Origin: Roseomonas populi
GTDB taxonomy: Bacteria > Pseudomonadota > Alphaproteobacteria > Acetobacterales > Acetobacteraceae
Assembly (NCBI RefSeq): GCF_024594815.1
Contig: NZ_JANJOU010000001.1
Coordinates: forward strand, 372,001 to 436,000
Direction: 5' to 3'
Length of the DNA stretch: 64,000 nt
Shown: positions 16,796-24,646 of the stretch, piece by piece
How positions within the stretch are numbered: the first letter of the stretch is position 1
How the letters are laid out: the number at the start of each line of letters is the position of its first letter
Notes under the pieces: generated by a model
What the model was told of the DNA's origin: nothing
Databases searched by the model: none
The model's input: only the letters and a program-made list of their open reading frames with translations
Made by a program: the position numbers and the translations under genes

Positions 16796-17050
16796 GCGGG
16801 GTCCTCGACCTCTTCGCCACCGGGTTGCCGGGGCGCTACTGGCGTGAAGCCGGAGCGGTTCGGCCTGAGGTCGATCAGCTGCGTCTCGTCCGGGCAGTCC
16901 AGCCCCTGGACGAGCAGCGCGTTCCCCTCCCGCCCGACCAGCCGGACGATGCCAGCCGGACGATGCCAGCCGGATGATGGAGGTGCCGATGGGGTTGGGC
17001 CGCACCGGCGAGCGGAGGGAGAACGCCCTCGCAGTGCGGCCGGGTGATCC
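16765..17050 (-). pseudogene. TrmO/TsaA-family (UPF0066) methyltransferase, frameshifted and 5'-truncated
   Basis: The minus strand encodes the family signature FSLRSPVRPNPIGTSIIRL in one frame, and VGREGNALLVQGLDCPDE then LIDLRPNRSGFTP in another. The break falls at three tandem copies of a 14-bp unit; deleting two copies (28 bp) restores one continuous frame reading SIIRLVGREG. The N-terminal part of the domain upstream of about 17050 is not recognisable. The family transfers a methyl group to modified A37 of tRNA. The stop at 16765 overlaps msrC convergently. Non-functional as it stands. Confidence 0.8.
16938..16979. repeat. 14-bp tandem triplication causing a frameshift
   Basis: Units CCAGCCGGACGATG (16938-16951), the same (16952-16965), and CCAGCCGGATGATG (16966-16979, one mismatch). 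The net insertion of 28 bp relative to one unit shifts the frame of the minus-strand TrmO-like gene. Because one copy gives a perfect family match, the other two are recent duplications. Confidence 0.9.
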
Positions 17051-17224
17051 CCGGCCGCCGCCCTCACAGCGGCCCTAGGTGGTTTGTGGGAGATCGGTCG
17101 CCTTTGAGTAAGGCGGCACCTACGGACTGATCGGCCCGACGCGACGCCGCTGGGCACTTGCCAATGGCCGGCTTGGACGGGAATGTTGCGCTCTGGTTAC
17201 TGCAAGAAAATCGGGAGGCAAACA

Positions 17225-17422
17225 GTGTCCGAGAACGCCGGTCGTACCGTCGAGCAGATGCTGGCCGAACTAGTCCACCACGCGCATGAACTGAGTGAGG
17301 CGCAGAGGCTCACCGCAGATCTCATGCGGTGCATCACCGAAACTGCGGAAGAGAAGGCCGCCGTGCCCGCGGAGTGGCGGCCAGGTGCCGTGGAGCATGA
17401 GATCCCGCTGGCTGCACACTAG
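17225..17422 (+). CDS. small protein, tandem paralogue A (unknown function)
   Basis: 65-residue acidic protein. The GTG at 17225 has a strong GGGAGG six bases upstream, which fixes the start; an upstream ATG lacks any site. The core GRTVEQMLAELVHHAHELSE closely matches the next small gene (GRTPEAMLAELVHHMAAMTK), so the two are tandem paralogues. The sequence suggests a single amphipathic helix. No family is recognised. The position in a decayed stretch beside tRNA-Glu allows a mobile-element origin, but nothing proves it. Confidence 0.65.
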   Translation: MSENAGRTVEQMLAELVHHAHELSEAQRLTADLMRCITETAEEKAAVPAEWRPGAVEHEIPLAAH

Positions 17423-17449
17423 CGCTCAAATATTGCATCGTCTTAACGG

Positions 17450-17623
17450 ATGTCGGACAAGGTCGGCTCCAAAGCTCTGGAGTCGCTTATGTCGCAGTTT
17501 GGTGGCCGTACTCCTGAGGCCATGCTCGCCGAGCTCGTTCATCACATGGCCGCGATGACGAAGGAGCAGAAGGACACGAACGCTCTCCTGCAACAGCTCA
17601 TCCAGAAGCTGGGTGGCAAGTAG
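17450..17623 (+). CDS. small protein, tandem paralogue B (unknown function)
   Basis: 57-residue protein beginning MSDKVGSKALESLMSQFGG, then the shared core GRTPEAMLAELVHHMAAMTK and a helical tail NALLQQLIQKLGGK. It follows paralogue A by 27 bases. The ribosome site is weak, so it may depend on the upstream gene. Conservation of the MLAELVHH core between two adjacent genes supports real coding. No cysteines, signal peptide or membrane segment. Function unknown. Confidence 0.65.
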   Translation: MSDKVGSKALESLMSQFGGRTPEAMLAELVHHMAAMTKEQKDTNALLQQLIQKLGGK

Positions 17624-17637
17624 AAGCCGGCTCGGGA

Positions 17638-17814
17638 TCACTCTGCGTCCTCGACGGCCGGCACCGCCGGGAGAGGCATCGGGTCGCCGGCGCGCATGAG
17701 ACGCCCGGCCGCAAGGTGGTGAATGGCCATGGCGGCCAGGGTCAGAGTGCTGACGGCGGCATGGGCGTGCGCGAGGCGGCGCCGCGCCGTCACCAGCGCC
17801 ATATCTCCTCTCAT
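17638..17814 (-). CDS. small hypothetical protein downstream of holin-like gene
   Basis: 58-residue ORF starting MRGDMALVTARRRL, with a weakly hydrophobic middle (VSTLTLAAMAIHHLAAG) and an acidic, proline-rich tail. Its ATG overlaps the stop of the preceding holin-like frame (ATGA), with GAGGAG just upstream, which is the main support for coding. It could be an accessory lysis protein of a phage remnant, but there is no recognisable domain. Confidence 0.4.
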   Translation of the reverse strand: MRGDMALVTARRRLAHAHAAVSTLTLAAMAIHHLAAGRLMRAGDPMPLPAVPAVEDAE

Positions 17815-18041
17815 GTCTCCTCCTCGTCCTCCTTGCTCATGGCGCCCCGCCGCGAGCGAATGGCGCCGTGGGCGGTGAGCAGCCCGGCGAGGCCGGCGAA
17901 GAACATGGAGCTGATGGCGACGATCTGCTCTGCGGTCAGGCCAAGCGTATCGGCGTCATGAACCTTCGCGAGAGGACGCCTGCGATCGTCGCGCATGCGA
18001 GCAGCATGGTGATGATCGGTGAGAACGGGTCCAGGCTCATC
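17811..18041 (-). pseudogene. small two-helix membrane protein, holin-like, frameshifted
   Basis: Frame one gives MSLDPFSPIITMLLACATIA followed by GVLSR and a quick stop. Frame two continues VHDADTLGLTAEQIVAISSM, FFAGLAGLLTAHGAI and the charged tail SKEDEEET. Joining them at CGAAGG (about 17975) by restoring one base gives one 75-residue protein with two membrane helices and a charged C-terminus, the layout of small phage holins. Either a one-base deletion inactivated it or the assembly has an error here. The family assignment is only by topology. Confidence 0.45.
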
Positions 18042-18175
18042 GCGCCCAAGCCGGCCGGCACCACGCTAGGGCCGTGAGGCACCGTCACCGTGCAATTGGA
18101 CCTGGTCGCCGTGGTGATGACCTGGGATGGCACGGAAGCAGGAGCAGCTGCTGGTCTCGTCGCGCGACCGGCCCG

Positions 18176-18477
18176 ATGGCGCTGAAGCTGGCGGGTGTTT
18201 TCAGCCAGGTCGGCCGCGCCCTGACCGGCCCCACCAACGACAAGAGCGACGGGAGCAACGCCCGGAGCGCCGACCGCGACCTGCTGGGGAGGAGAGCGCC
18301 GAGCGGCTGGAGAGGATCCTTGGTGGGGTCATCGACGCGGCCGAGGCGGTATGGAAGCAGACCCGCGCCACCGGGCTGACAGGACGCGCGCCCGGAAAGG
18401 CGAAGCGGGAGGCGCTGGAACCCGGTGTGGAATCTGGCAACCAGAAACAAAAAACGCGGCGCCGGAGCACCGCGTGA
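18176..18477 (+). pseudogene. small frameshifted gene next to tRNA-Glu, unknown
   Basis: The first frame reads MALKLAGVFSQVGRALTGPT to about 18285. The second frame reads GEESAERLERILGGVIDAAE, then AVWKQTRATGLTGRAP. The switch falls in the GGGG of CTGGGGAGG, where one missing G would restore continuity. The joined product is about 95-100 residues, amphipathic, with a basic C-terminus. It could be a holin/structural remnant of a phage, judged only from its neighbours. No confident family. Confidence 0.35.
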
Positions 18478-18505
18478 TCTGCTGACTTACCGAGAGAAAG
18501 CCGGA

Positions 18506-18581
18506 TGGCGTCCCCAAGGGGATTCGAACCCCTGTTACCGCCGTGAGAGGGCGGTGTCCTAGGCCTCTAGACGATGGGGAC
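18506..18581 (-). tRNA. tRNA-Glu (anticodon CTC)
   Basis: Read on the minus strand, the 7-bp acceptor GTCCCCA pairs with TGGGGAC. The anticodon stem CCGCC/GGCGG encloses CTCTCAC with anticodon CTC, and the T-arm contains GGTTCGAACCC. The 3' CCA is encoded. Total length is 76 bases. Small phage-like and decayed genes lie immediately beyond its 3' end, the usual side for integration into a tRNA, but no duplicated 3' segment was found. Confidence 0.96.
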
Positions 18582-18605
18582 GTGGGCCGTCGGTGGAGGC
18601 GGCTT

Positions 18606-18806
18606 CTATCCGCGATGCCCGGGGGGCGCAAGCGGGGTGGGGACGATTTCCGCGTTCTTTTTCGCGGCCGGGTGCCGGCCGCTCCGGCAGGCGTCCGAAC
18701 AGTGGCGAACCGCGTCCCAGTCCCGCGCCCATTTCCGGCGCCAGGAAAAGGGCCGGCCGCAGGTGGCGCAGGTTTTCTCCGGCAGATGCGGCTTGCGGTG
18801 CACCAC
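18606..18806 (-). CDS. DUF2256 zinc-ribbon-like small protein
   Basis: 66-residue protein with the DUF2256 pattern: HRKPHLPEKTCATCGRPFSW, then RKWARDWDAVRHCSDACRSG. The four cysteines (CATC and CSDAC) are likely metal ligands. The start is GTG at 18806 or 18803, just after the stop of the upstream small gene and behind GGAG. The family is often near photolyase/cryptochrome genes; a class II photolyase lies 6 kb away. Role unknown. Confidence 0.85.
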   Translation of the reverse strand: MVHRKPHLPEKTCATCGRPFSWRRKWARDWDAVRHCSDACRSGRHPAAKKNAEIVPTPLAPPGHRG

Positions 18807-18807
18807 C

Positions 18808-19098
18808 TCACTCCGCGACGCGGATCTCGCCCAGCACGGCGCCGCTGCGCGTGTCCAGGATCACCAGCCGCTCCCCGTCCGGGCGCTGGACCCACACGGC
18901 AAGGCGGCCTTCGGCCCCCGGCGCGACGCCGGCGATGCGCGTGCCGGGCGGCTGGCGCAGGGAGAGATCGGCGGCCGCGGCCACCGGCGCGGCGGGAACG
19001 GCCTTGCCGGCGCGCTGGATGATCATCACAACCAGCGTGACGGTGCCGCCGATGATCAGCACCCCCATGACAGCGACGAGTATCTTGAGCGCGCGCAA
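18808..19098 (-). CDS. small membrane-anchored protein of unknown function
   Basis: 96 residues if begun at TTG 19098, which has GGAGG five bases upstream; a GTG six bases further out lacks room for a site. One N-terminal membrane helix (ILVAVMGVLIIGGTVTLVVM) is followed by a mainly beta, probably periplasmic domain (AGVAPGAEGRLAVWVQRPDG, LVILDTRSGAVLGEIRV). It is one base ahead of the DUF2256 gene, so the two are an operon. Its 5' end faces the pseudouridine synthase gene. Confidence 0.7.
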   Translation of the reverse strand: MRALKILVAVMGVLIIGGTVTLVVMIIQRAGKAVPAAPVAAAADLSLRQPPGTRIAGVAPGAEGRLAVWVQRPDGERLVILDTRSGAVLGEIRVAE

Positions 19099-20095
19099 CG
19101 ACACCTCCGATGGCAAGCCGGGCGAAAACGGGCCCGGGGTCCTCTCCTTCACCGCCACCGCCGAGCAGGCGGGGGATCGGCTGGATCGGGCTTTCGCCGG
19201 CATGGGCGGTCTCTCCCGCTCCCGCGTCAAGGCGCTGGTGGAGGGCGGGCTTGCGGCGCGGGACGGGGCGGTGACGCGCGACCCCTCGGAATCGCTGCGG
19301 CCGGGGGCGGTCTACACGCTCTCCGTCCCGCCGCCCGAGGCCGCGACCCCCCTGCCCCAAGCCATGCACCTGACGATCCTCTACGAGGACCGGGACCTGA
19401 TCGTGCTCGACAAGCCGGCGGGGCTGGTGGTGCATCCCGCGCCCGGCAACCCGGACGGCACGCTGGTGAACGCCATCCTCGCCCATGCCGGGGAGGAGCT
19501 CTCGGGCATCGGGGGGGAAAAGCGGCCGGGCATCGTCCACCGGCTGGACAAGGACACGAGCGGGGTGATGGTGGTGGCCAAATCGGAGGCCGCCCACCAC
19601 GCCCTCTCCACCGCCTTCGCAGAGCGCGACCTGGAGCGGAGCTACCTGGCCCTGGCCTGGGGCGTCCCCTCCCCCTCCTCGGGGAGCGTGGAAGCCTCGA
19701 TCGGGCGCCACCCGGCGGACCGCAAGCGGATGGCGGTGGTCACGCGTGGGGGCAAGCACGCCCTCACCCACTACGCGACGGAGCGGGCCTGGGGGACGGC
19801 CTGCGCCCTGGTCCGCTGCCGGCTGGCCACCGGGCGCACCCACCAGATCAGGGTGCACATGGCGCATATCGGCCATCCGCTGGTGGGGGACCCGGTGTAC
19901 TGCCGCAGGGTGCCAGCCGTGTCGCGCAGCCTGCCGGAGGGGCCTAGGGAGGCGCTGCTGGCCTTCCCACGGCAGGCGCTGCACGCCCAATCCCTGGGCT
20001 TCCGGCATCCAGTGACGGGGGCGCCCCTGTCCTTCTCCTCGCCCCTGCCGCCGGACATGGCGGCCCTGGTGGAGGCCTTGGACACGGGTGCGTGA
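19067..20095 (+). CDS. RluA/RluD-family large-subunit rRNA pseudouridine synthase (start uncertain)
   Basis: Converts uridines of 23S rRNA to pseudouridine. An N-terminal S4 domain (AGDRLDRAFAGMGGLSRSRV) is followed by the catalytic domain: LDKPAGLVVHPAPGN, the active-site HRLDKDTSGVMVVAK, and GRTHQIRVHMAHIGHPLVGD. The C-terminus PLPPDMAALVEAL is typical. No well-placed start exists: in-frame ATG 19067 or TTG 19085 both overlap the 5' end of the divergent gene, and ATG 19202 would cut the S4 domain. The start given keeps the full S4 domain. Confidence 0.85.
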   Translation: MTATSILSARNDTSDGKPGENGPGVLSFTATAEQAGDRLDRAFAGMGGLSRSRVKALVEGGLAARDGAVTRDPSESLRPGAVYTLSVPPPEAATPLPQAMHLTILYEDRDLIVLDKPAGLVVHPAPGNPDGTLVNAILAHAGEELSGIGGEKRPGIVHRLDKDTSGVMVVAKSEAAHHALSTAFAERDLERSYLALAWGVPSPSSGSVEASIGRHPADRKRMAVVTRGGKHALTHYATERAWGTACALVRCRLATGRTHQIRVHMAHIGHPLVGDPVYCRRVPAVSRSLPEGPREALLAFPRQALHAQSLGFRHPVTGAPLSFSSPLPPDMAALVEALDTGA

Positions 20096-20128
20096 CACCC
20101 GACTTAACCCGACTTGCGCGGTCAGGTT

Positions 20129-20156
20129 TTGCTTGCGAACATCGCGCGAATAGATT
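20129..20156 (+). promoter_or_regulatory. candidate rpoH promoter
   Basis: TTGCTT (20129-20134) and TAGATT (20151-20156) separated by 16 bases, about 240 bases ahead of the rpoH start. The spacing fits a housekeeping promoter. The long leader that follows (20160-20393) has no gene and could carry translation control of rpoH, but I saw no defined structure. Confidence 0.4.
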
Positions 20157-20393
20157 ACAAGCAATTCAGCTTCAGCGTCCGGGTGCCACGAAAGGGTGCC
20201 GTAAGGTCGCCGGTCCATTCTCGCTTCGCGTCCGCGAAAACGGGCGGAAAACATCGGGGGTGGCAGGCGTTCTTCAGGGCTCAGGGCCCGGTGCGCGGAA
20301 GAGAGGTACGGATGTTCCGTGCCGACGACTTTGCCGTCCGCGCGCCCGCCACACCCGGGGGCTGCCCGGCCGGTCTAGGAGGCAGATGCTCTT

Positions 20394-21278
20394 ATGGCTT
20401 CCACTGCGATGATACCGATTGCCCCCGAGGGCAACCTCTCCCGCTATCTGCAGGAGATCCGCAAGTTTCCCATGCTGGCGCCGGACGAGGAGCTGAACCT
20501 CGCCAAGCGCTGGCGCGACAACCAGGACGAGGGCGCGGCGCACAAGCTCGTCACCTCCCACCTGCGGCTCGTCGCCAAGATCGCCATGGGCTACCGCGGC
20601 TACGGCCTGCCGGTGGGTGAGCTGATCAGCGAAGGCAACGTCGGCATGATGCAGGCGGTGAAGCGGTTCGACCCGGACCGCGGCTTCCGCCTGGCCACCT
20701 ACGCCATGTGGTGGATCCGCGCCGCGATCCAAGAGTACATCCTGCACTCCTGGTCGCTGGTGAAGATGGGCACCACCGCCGCGCAGAAGAAGCTGTTCTT
20801 CAACCTGCGCCGCCTGAAGGGCCAGATGGCCGCCCTCGAGGAGGGCGACCTGAAGCCGGAGCAGGTGGAGAAGATCGCCCGCGTGCTGCAGGTGCCGGAG
20901 CAGGACGTGGTGTCCATGAATCGCCGCCTGGCGAGCCCGGACAACAGCCTGAACGCCCCCATCCGCTCCGACAGCGAGGGCGAGTGGCAGGACTGGCTGG
21001 TGGACGACAGCGAGAGCCAGGAGGAGGAGCTCGCCGACCGGGAGGACATGACCAACCGGCGCGACCTGCTCAACTCCGCCCTGCAGTCCCTGAACGACCG
21101 GGAGCGCCACATCCTGATCGAGCGGCGGCTGAAGGACGAGCCGACGACGCTGGAGGAGCTCTCCCAGCAGTACAACATCTCGCGCGAGCGGGTGCGCCAG
21201 ATCGAGGTGCGCGCCTTCGAGAAGCTGCAGAAGAACATGAAGCGGCAGATCGTCGAGCGGCGCCTCGCAGTCGACTGA
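20394..21278 (+). CDS. rpoH: RNA polymerase sigma-32 (heat-shock) factor
   Basis: 294 residues. Region 2 contains LAKRWRDNQDEGAAHKLVTS, HLRLVAKIAMGYRGYGLPVG, the RpoH-type GLPVGELISEGNVGMMQAVK, and ATYAMWWIRAAIQEYILHSW. The RpoH box follows (WSLVKMGTTAAQKKLFFNLR). Region 4 ends ISRERVRQIEVRAFEKLQK. The start is set by AGGAGG nine or so bases upstream. It stands alone, preceded by a 298-base leader and followed by a strong hairpin. Directs transcription of chaperones and proteases. Confidence 0.97.
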   Translation: MASTAMIPIAPEGNLSRYLQEIRKFPMLAPDEELNLAKRWRDNQDEGAAHKLVTSHLRLVAKIAMGYRGYGLPVGELISEGNVGMMQAVKRFDPDRGFRLATYAMWWIRAAIQEYILHSWSLVKMGTTAAQKKLFFNLRRLKGQMAALEEGDLKPEQVEKIARVLQVPEQDVVSMNRRLASPDNSLNAPIRSDSEGEWQDWLVDDSESQEEELADREDMTNRRDLLNSALQSLNDRERHILIERRLKDEPTTLEELSQQYNISRERVRQIEVRAFEKLQKNMKRQIVERRLAVD

Positions 21279-21306
21279 TCGCGGCGGCTTCCAGGCCGGA
21301 ATGACG

Positions 21307-21336
21307 AAGGGGTGGCGGAGTGATCCGCCGCCCCTT
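21307..21336. terminator. hairpin between convergent rpoH and MFS genes
   Basis: AAGGGGTGGCGGA (21307-21319) and TCCGCCGCCCCTT (21324-21336) pair over 13 bp with one G-U, loop GTGA. It lies 28 bases past rpoH and 26 past the end of the convergent transporter gene, so it can stop transcription from both sides. Confidence 0.65.
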
Positions 21337-21362
21337 TCGCTTGTCCAGGTCCGCCCGCCGGC

Positions 21363-22529
21363 TCAGGCGGTGTCGGGCCGCCTGCGGCGGATGATGAGGA
21401 GCGGCCCGATCAGGCAGCCGATCGCCCCCGCCAGAAAGATGGCAGGGTAGCCGCCGATCCCGACGATCAGCCCCGCCAGCGGGCCGGAGAGGCCCACGGC
21501 GATGTCGAGGAAGGCGCTGAAGCTGGCGATGGCGAGGCCCCGGCTGGCCTCCGGCACGCGCCGGACCACCTCCACGCCGAGGGCGGGGTAGATGAGGGAG
21601 AAGCCTGCGCCCGTCAGCGTGGCGCCGAGCAGGGCCACCGTCACGTTCGGCGCCGTCCAGAGCAGCACCTGGCCCACCGCTTCCACCACTAGCGAGATGG
21701 CGGCCACCCGCGCCCCGCCGATCCGGTCCGGCATATGGGAGAAGAAGGCGCGGACGATGATGAAGCCGATGCCGAAGCCGGTGAGGGAGAGCCCCGCCCC
21801 CTCCCAGCCCTGGCTGGCGAAGTAGAGCGCGACGAAGCCGCTCAGCACGGCCTGCGGCGCGATGCCCAGGCAGAGCGCGAGGCCTTCCCGCCACACCAGC
21901 CCGATCATCCCGATGAAGGAGGCGCGCCCGCCGCGCTGGACCGGCGCGATGGAAGGCCGGGACAGGGCGATGACGAGCCCGACCAGCGGCAGGGCGGCGG
22001 TGGCCAGCGCCACTGCGACAAATCCGCCCTGCGCCATGAGGAAGAGCCCGACGGGGGCCCCGAGGCCGATCGCCACGAACATGGCGATGCCCTGCCAGGT
22101 CATCACCACCCCCGTCCGGCGCGGGCCGAGGGTGAGGATGCCCCAGGTCATGGCGCCGATGAGGAAGAGGCTCTCCGCCGGCCCCATGATCAGCCGCCCG
22201 GCGATGAGCACGGCGAGCGAGATCTGGGGATCTGGGATGTAGGCGGAGACGAGGTAGGTAAGGCCGGAGAGAACGGCCAGCGGCAGCCCTATCAGGGCGC
22301 CCCAGCGGGGTCCGCGCCGGTCGATCATGGAGCCCGCCCACTGGCGGGTGAGGATGGTGGCAAGGGATTGAATCCCCGCCACCCAGCCAGCGGTGACGAG
22401 GCTGAAGCCCAACTCGTTGTGAACGCGGAGGGAGAAGACCGGCAGCGGCATGGCAATAGCCAGGAAGCCGGTGAGCACGATGGTCACGAACGGCCAGAGC
22501 CGCCACGCGGAAACGGATTCGGATTGCAT
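21363..22529 (-). CDS. MFS transporter (YhhS/UPF0226-like)
   Basis: 388-residue inner-membrane protein with about 12 hydrophobic helices. The loop GSMIDRRGPRWGALIGLPLA is the MFS motif A region; TLGPRRTGVVMTWQGIAMF and FIIVRAFFSHMPDRIGGARV resemble the YhhS/UPF0226 group. ATG 22529 has GAGG ten bases upstream; a TTG two codons earlier is less likely. No substrate-linked neighbours. Probably a drug or metabolite exporter. Confidence 0.88.
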   Translation of the reverse strand: MQSESVSAWRLWPFVTIVLTGFLAIAMPLPVFSLRVHNELGFSLVTAGWVAGIQSLATILTRQWAGSMIDRRGPRWGALIGLPLAVLSGLTYLVSAYIPDPQISLAVLIAGRLIMGPAESLFLIGAMTWGILTLGPRRTGVVMTWQGIAMFVAIGLGAPVGLFLMAQGGFVAVALATAALPLVGLVIALSRPSIAPVQRGGRASFIGMIGLVWREGLALCLGIAPQAVLSGFVALYFASQGWEGAGLSLTGFGIGFIIVRAFFSHMPDRIGGARVAAISLVVEAVGQVLLWTAPNVTVALLGATLTGAGFSLIYPALGVEVVRRVPEASRGLAIASFSAFLDIAVGLSGPLAGLIVGIGGYPAIFLAGAIGCLIGPLLIIRRRRPDTA

Positions 22530-22606
22530 GGGCAATGCGCCTCAATCGGGGCCGGTGGCCCGGGGGGCGCGTTGGATGACGCTAACGCTTGCGGCCGGCG
22601 CGTGGG

Positions 22607-22638
22607 GCGCCGGGCGGGACCTTCTGCCCGCCCGGCGC
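22607..22638. terminator. perfect 12-bp hairpin after the oxidoreductase gene
   Basis: GCGCCGGGCGGG and CCCGCCCGGCGC with an 8-base loop, 32 bases past the stop of the minus-strand oxidoreductase and before the MFS start. There is no U-run, so it may be a Rho-aided terminator or an mRNA 3' stabiliser. Confidence 0.6.
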
Positions 22639-22669
22639 GCGGCCCGTCAAGCCGACCGCCCGCCGGGAA

Positions 22670-23953
22670 TCAGCCGGCCTGGGCCGGCTCCGGCCCGCGC
22701 GTGGGGCCGGGCGGCTTGGGCAGATCCACCGGGCGGCCTTCGGCGGCGGAGCGGTAGATGGCGGCCATCAGCGCCTGGTCGTGGGCGCCCTCCTCGCCGG
22801 GGGTGTGGGGCTGCCGGTTCTCCTTCACGCACATGGCGAAGTGGTCCAGCTCCAGCGCGAACTGGTTCTTCGGCTCGATGCGCTTCTGCTCCCGCACGGC
22901 CACCCCGCCTTCCCGGCGCGACACGTACATCTGCTGACCGTGGTAGGAGAAGGCGTCCGGCATCTCCACCGTGCCCTTCTCGAAGTGCAGCGTCATGCTC
23001 TTGTCGTTGAAGCTGTCGTAGGAGGAAAGGCAGTTGGCGATCACGCCGGAGGGGAAGCGGAGCATGAAGGAGACGCTCTCCTCGATCTCCTTCCAGCGCT
23101 GGTCGCCGGGCGGGGAATAGATGCGCGCGAAGACGTCGTTCGGCTCCTCGCCCGTGATGTAGCGCGTGGCGTTGAGGCAGTAGAGGCCGATGTCGGGCAG
23201 CGCGCCGCCGCCTGCCAGGGCGCGGTCGAAGCGCCACTGGTCCACCGTGCCGGAGGACTGCACGTTCGTCGCCTCGATGGAGCGCAGCTTGCCCAGTTCC
23301 CCGCTGCGGGCAATGCGGATGGCCTCGCGGTTGAAGGGCTCGTACTGGCAGCGATAGGCGATCATCAGCCGCACCCGCGCCCGCGCGCAGGCCGCCACCA
23401 TCGCGGCCGCGTCCTCCGGCGAGGTCGCCATCGGCTTCTCGCAGAGCACGTGCTTGCCGATGCCCGCGCTGCGCTCCGTGTACTCGCGGTGCATGGCGTT
23501 GGGCAGGCCGATATAGACGGCCTGCACCGCCGGGTTGTCGCGCAGCTTCTCCAGATCCTGGTAGGAGTGGACCGCGCTCTCGGGGATGCCGTAGCGGCGG
23601 GCCACGGCGCGGCCCTTCTCCGGACTGCCCGTCACCAGCGCGACGGGGCGGGCCATCTTCGCCTCGCCGAAGGCGGGCAGCGTCTCCTCCACGCTGATGC
23701 GGCCGAGGCCGATGATGGCGTAGCCCACGCGCTCGCCGGGCGGCAGCGGATTGGGGGCGGGCGGGGGCGGCGGCTCGGCCTCGCCGCGCCAGTTGGGAAA
23801 GCGCACGCGGCCGTCCTGCACGCCGCCGAGATCGGTCTCGGTGGGCGCCGGGTAGCCGGGTGCGCCGGCAGCGCCGAGCGCGAGGCCGGCGGCGGTCAGC
23901 CCGCCCGCGCGCAGCAGGCCGCGGCGGCTGGCGCCTTCGGAATCCTTGGCCAT
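22670..23953 (-). CDS. Gfo/Idh/MocA-family oxidoreductase with Tat leader
   Basis: 427 residues. The twin-arginine leader ASRRGLLRAGGLTAAGLALG is followed by a proline-rich linker. A Rossmann domain follows (YAIIGLGRISVEETLPAFGE), then the family motif CEKPMATSPEDAAAM and a C-terminal domain GGGALPDIGLYCLNATRYIT. This resembles periplasmic glucose-fructose oxidoreductase with tightly held NADP. ATG 23953 has GGAG at good spacing. Likely a sugar dehydrogenase in the periplasm. Confidence 0.88.
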   Translation of the reverse strand: MAKDSEGASRRGLLRAGGLTAAGLALGAAGAPGYPAPTETDLGGVQDGRVRFPNWRGEAEPPPPPAPNPLPPGERVGYAIIGLGRISVEETLPAFGEAKMARPVALVTGSPEKGRAVARRYGIPESAVHSYQDLEKLRDNPAVQAVYIGLPNAMHREYTERSAGIGKHVLCEKPMATSPEDAAAMVAACARARVRLMIAYRCQYEPFNREAIRIARSGELGKLRSIEATNVQSSGTVDQWRFDRALAGGGALPDIGLYCLNATRYITGEEPNDVFARIYSPPGDQRWKEIEESVSFMLRFPSGVIANCLSSYDSFNDKSMTLHFEKGTVEMPDAFSYHGQQMYVSRREGGVAVREQKRIEPKNQFALELDHFAMCVKENRQPHTPGEEGAHDQALMAAIYRSAAEGRPVDLPKPPGPTRGPEPAQAG

Positions 23954-24104
23954 GTCATTCTCCGGCTCTGTCGGGGTCGCACCGGGGAACGCCCGCCGGG
24001 CGGGGCCCGTTGCCCATTGGCGGCGTCCATGCCGCCCATTCCCGATGACGATTGGGCGCGCGGTGCCGGAGGCGCCAGATTGGCGGGGACGAGGGAGCCC
24101 GCCC

Positions 24105-24614
24105 ATGCCCGACACCAGTCCCGCCTCGATGCAGCAGCCTGTTGTCGCGCCCACCGGGCTGCGGATCGGGCACACGCACCTGAAAGTCTCCAACCTGGAG
24201 CGCGGCCTGGCCTTCTGGCGCGACGTGATCGGGCTGGAGGAGACCTGCCGTTATCCCGGTGCCGTCTTCCTCTCGGCGGGCGGCTACCACCACCACATCG
24301 CGCTCAATACGTGGGAGAGCGAGAACGGGCCGCCCCCGGCCCCGGGCACCACGGGGCTGTTCCATGTCGCGCTGCTCTATCCAGACCGCGCGTCGCTCGC
24401 GCGTGCGGTGAAGGCGGTGCTGGCGGCGGGGATCAGGCTCGACGGCGCCTCGGACCACGGCGTGTCAGAGGCGATCTACCTGCGCGACCCGGACGGGAAC
24501 GGGGTGGAACTCTACGTGGACCGGCCGGCGGCGGAGTGGCCGCGGCACCCGGACGGGACGCTGGCGATGTTCACGCGACGGCTGGATCTCGCGGCGCTGC
24601 TGGCGGCGGGCTGA
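24105..24614 (+). CDS. VOC-family (glyoxalase/extradiol dioxygenase-like) protein
   Basis: 169 residues. Metal-site strands are seen as IGHTHLKVSNLERGLAFWRD, LFHVALLYPDRASLARAVKA and the C-terminal LRDPDGNGVELYVDRPAAEW. The H, H and E ligands of a catechol-2,3-dioxygenase-like VOC fold are in place. The start follows GAGGGAG. Divergent from the Tat oxidoreductase and 32 bases ahead of the photolyase gene, perhaps co-transcribed with it. Substrate unknown. Confidence 0.85.
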   Translation: MPDTSPASMQQPVVAPTGLRIGHTHLKVSNLERGLAFWRDVIGLEETCRYPGAVFLSAGGYHHHIALNTWESENGPPPAPGTTGLFHVALLYPDRASLARAVKAVLAAGIRLDGASDHGVSEAIYLRDPDGNGVELYVDRPAAEWPRHPDGTLAMFTRRLDLAALLAAG

Positions 24615-24646
24615 CAAAGCAGCGCCCGCCCCTACATGGCCGGGCG

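Noticed and set aside
18593-19066. N-terminal extension of the pseudouridine synthase by over 150 residues
   Set aside because: It runs antisense through the DUF2256 and small membrane protein genes and has no family similarity.
20157-20393. A further gene in the rpoH leader
   Set aside because: Short frames there have no ribosome site or similarity; I see only the leader.
22589-24646. Photolyase frame extended upstream by about 690 residues
   Set aside because: The extension is antisense to the Tat oxidoreductase gene; ATG 24647 gives the normal class II length.
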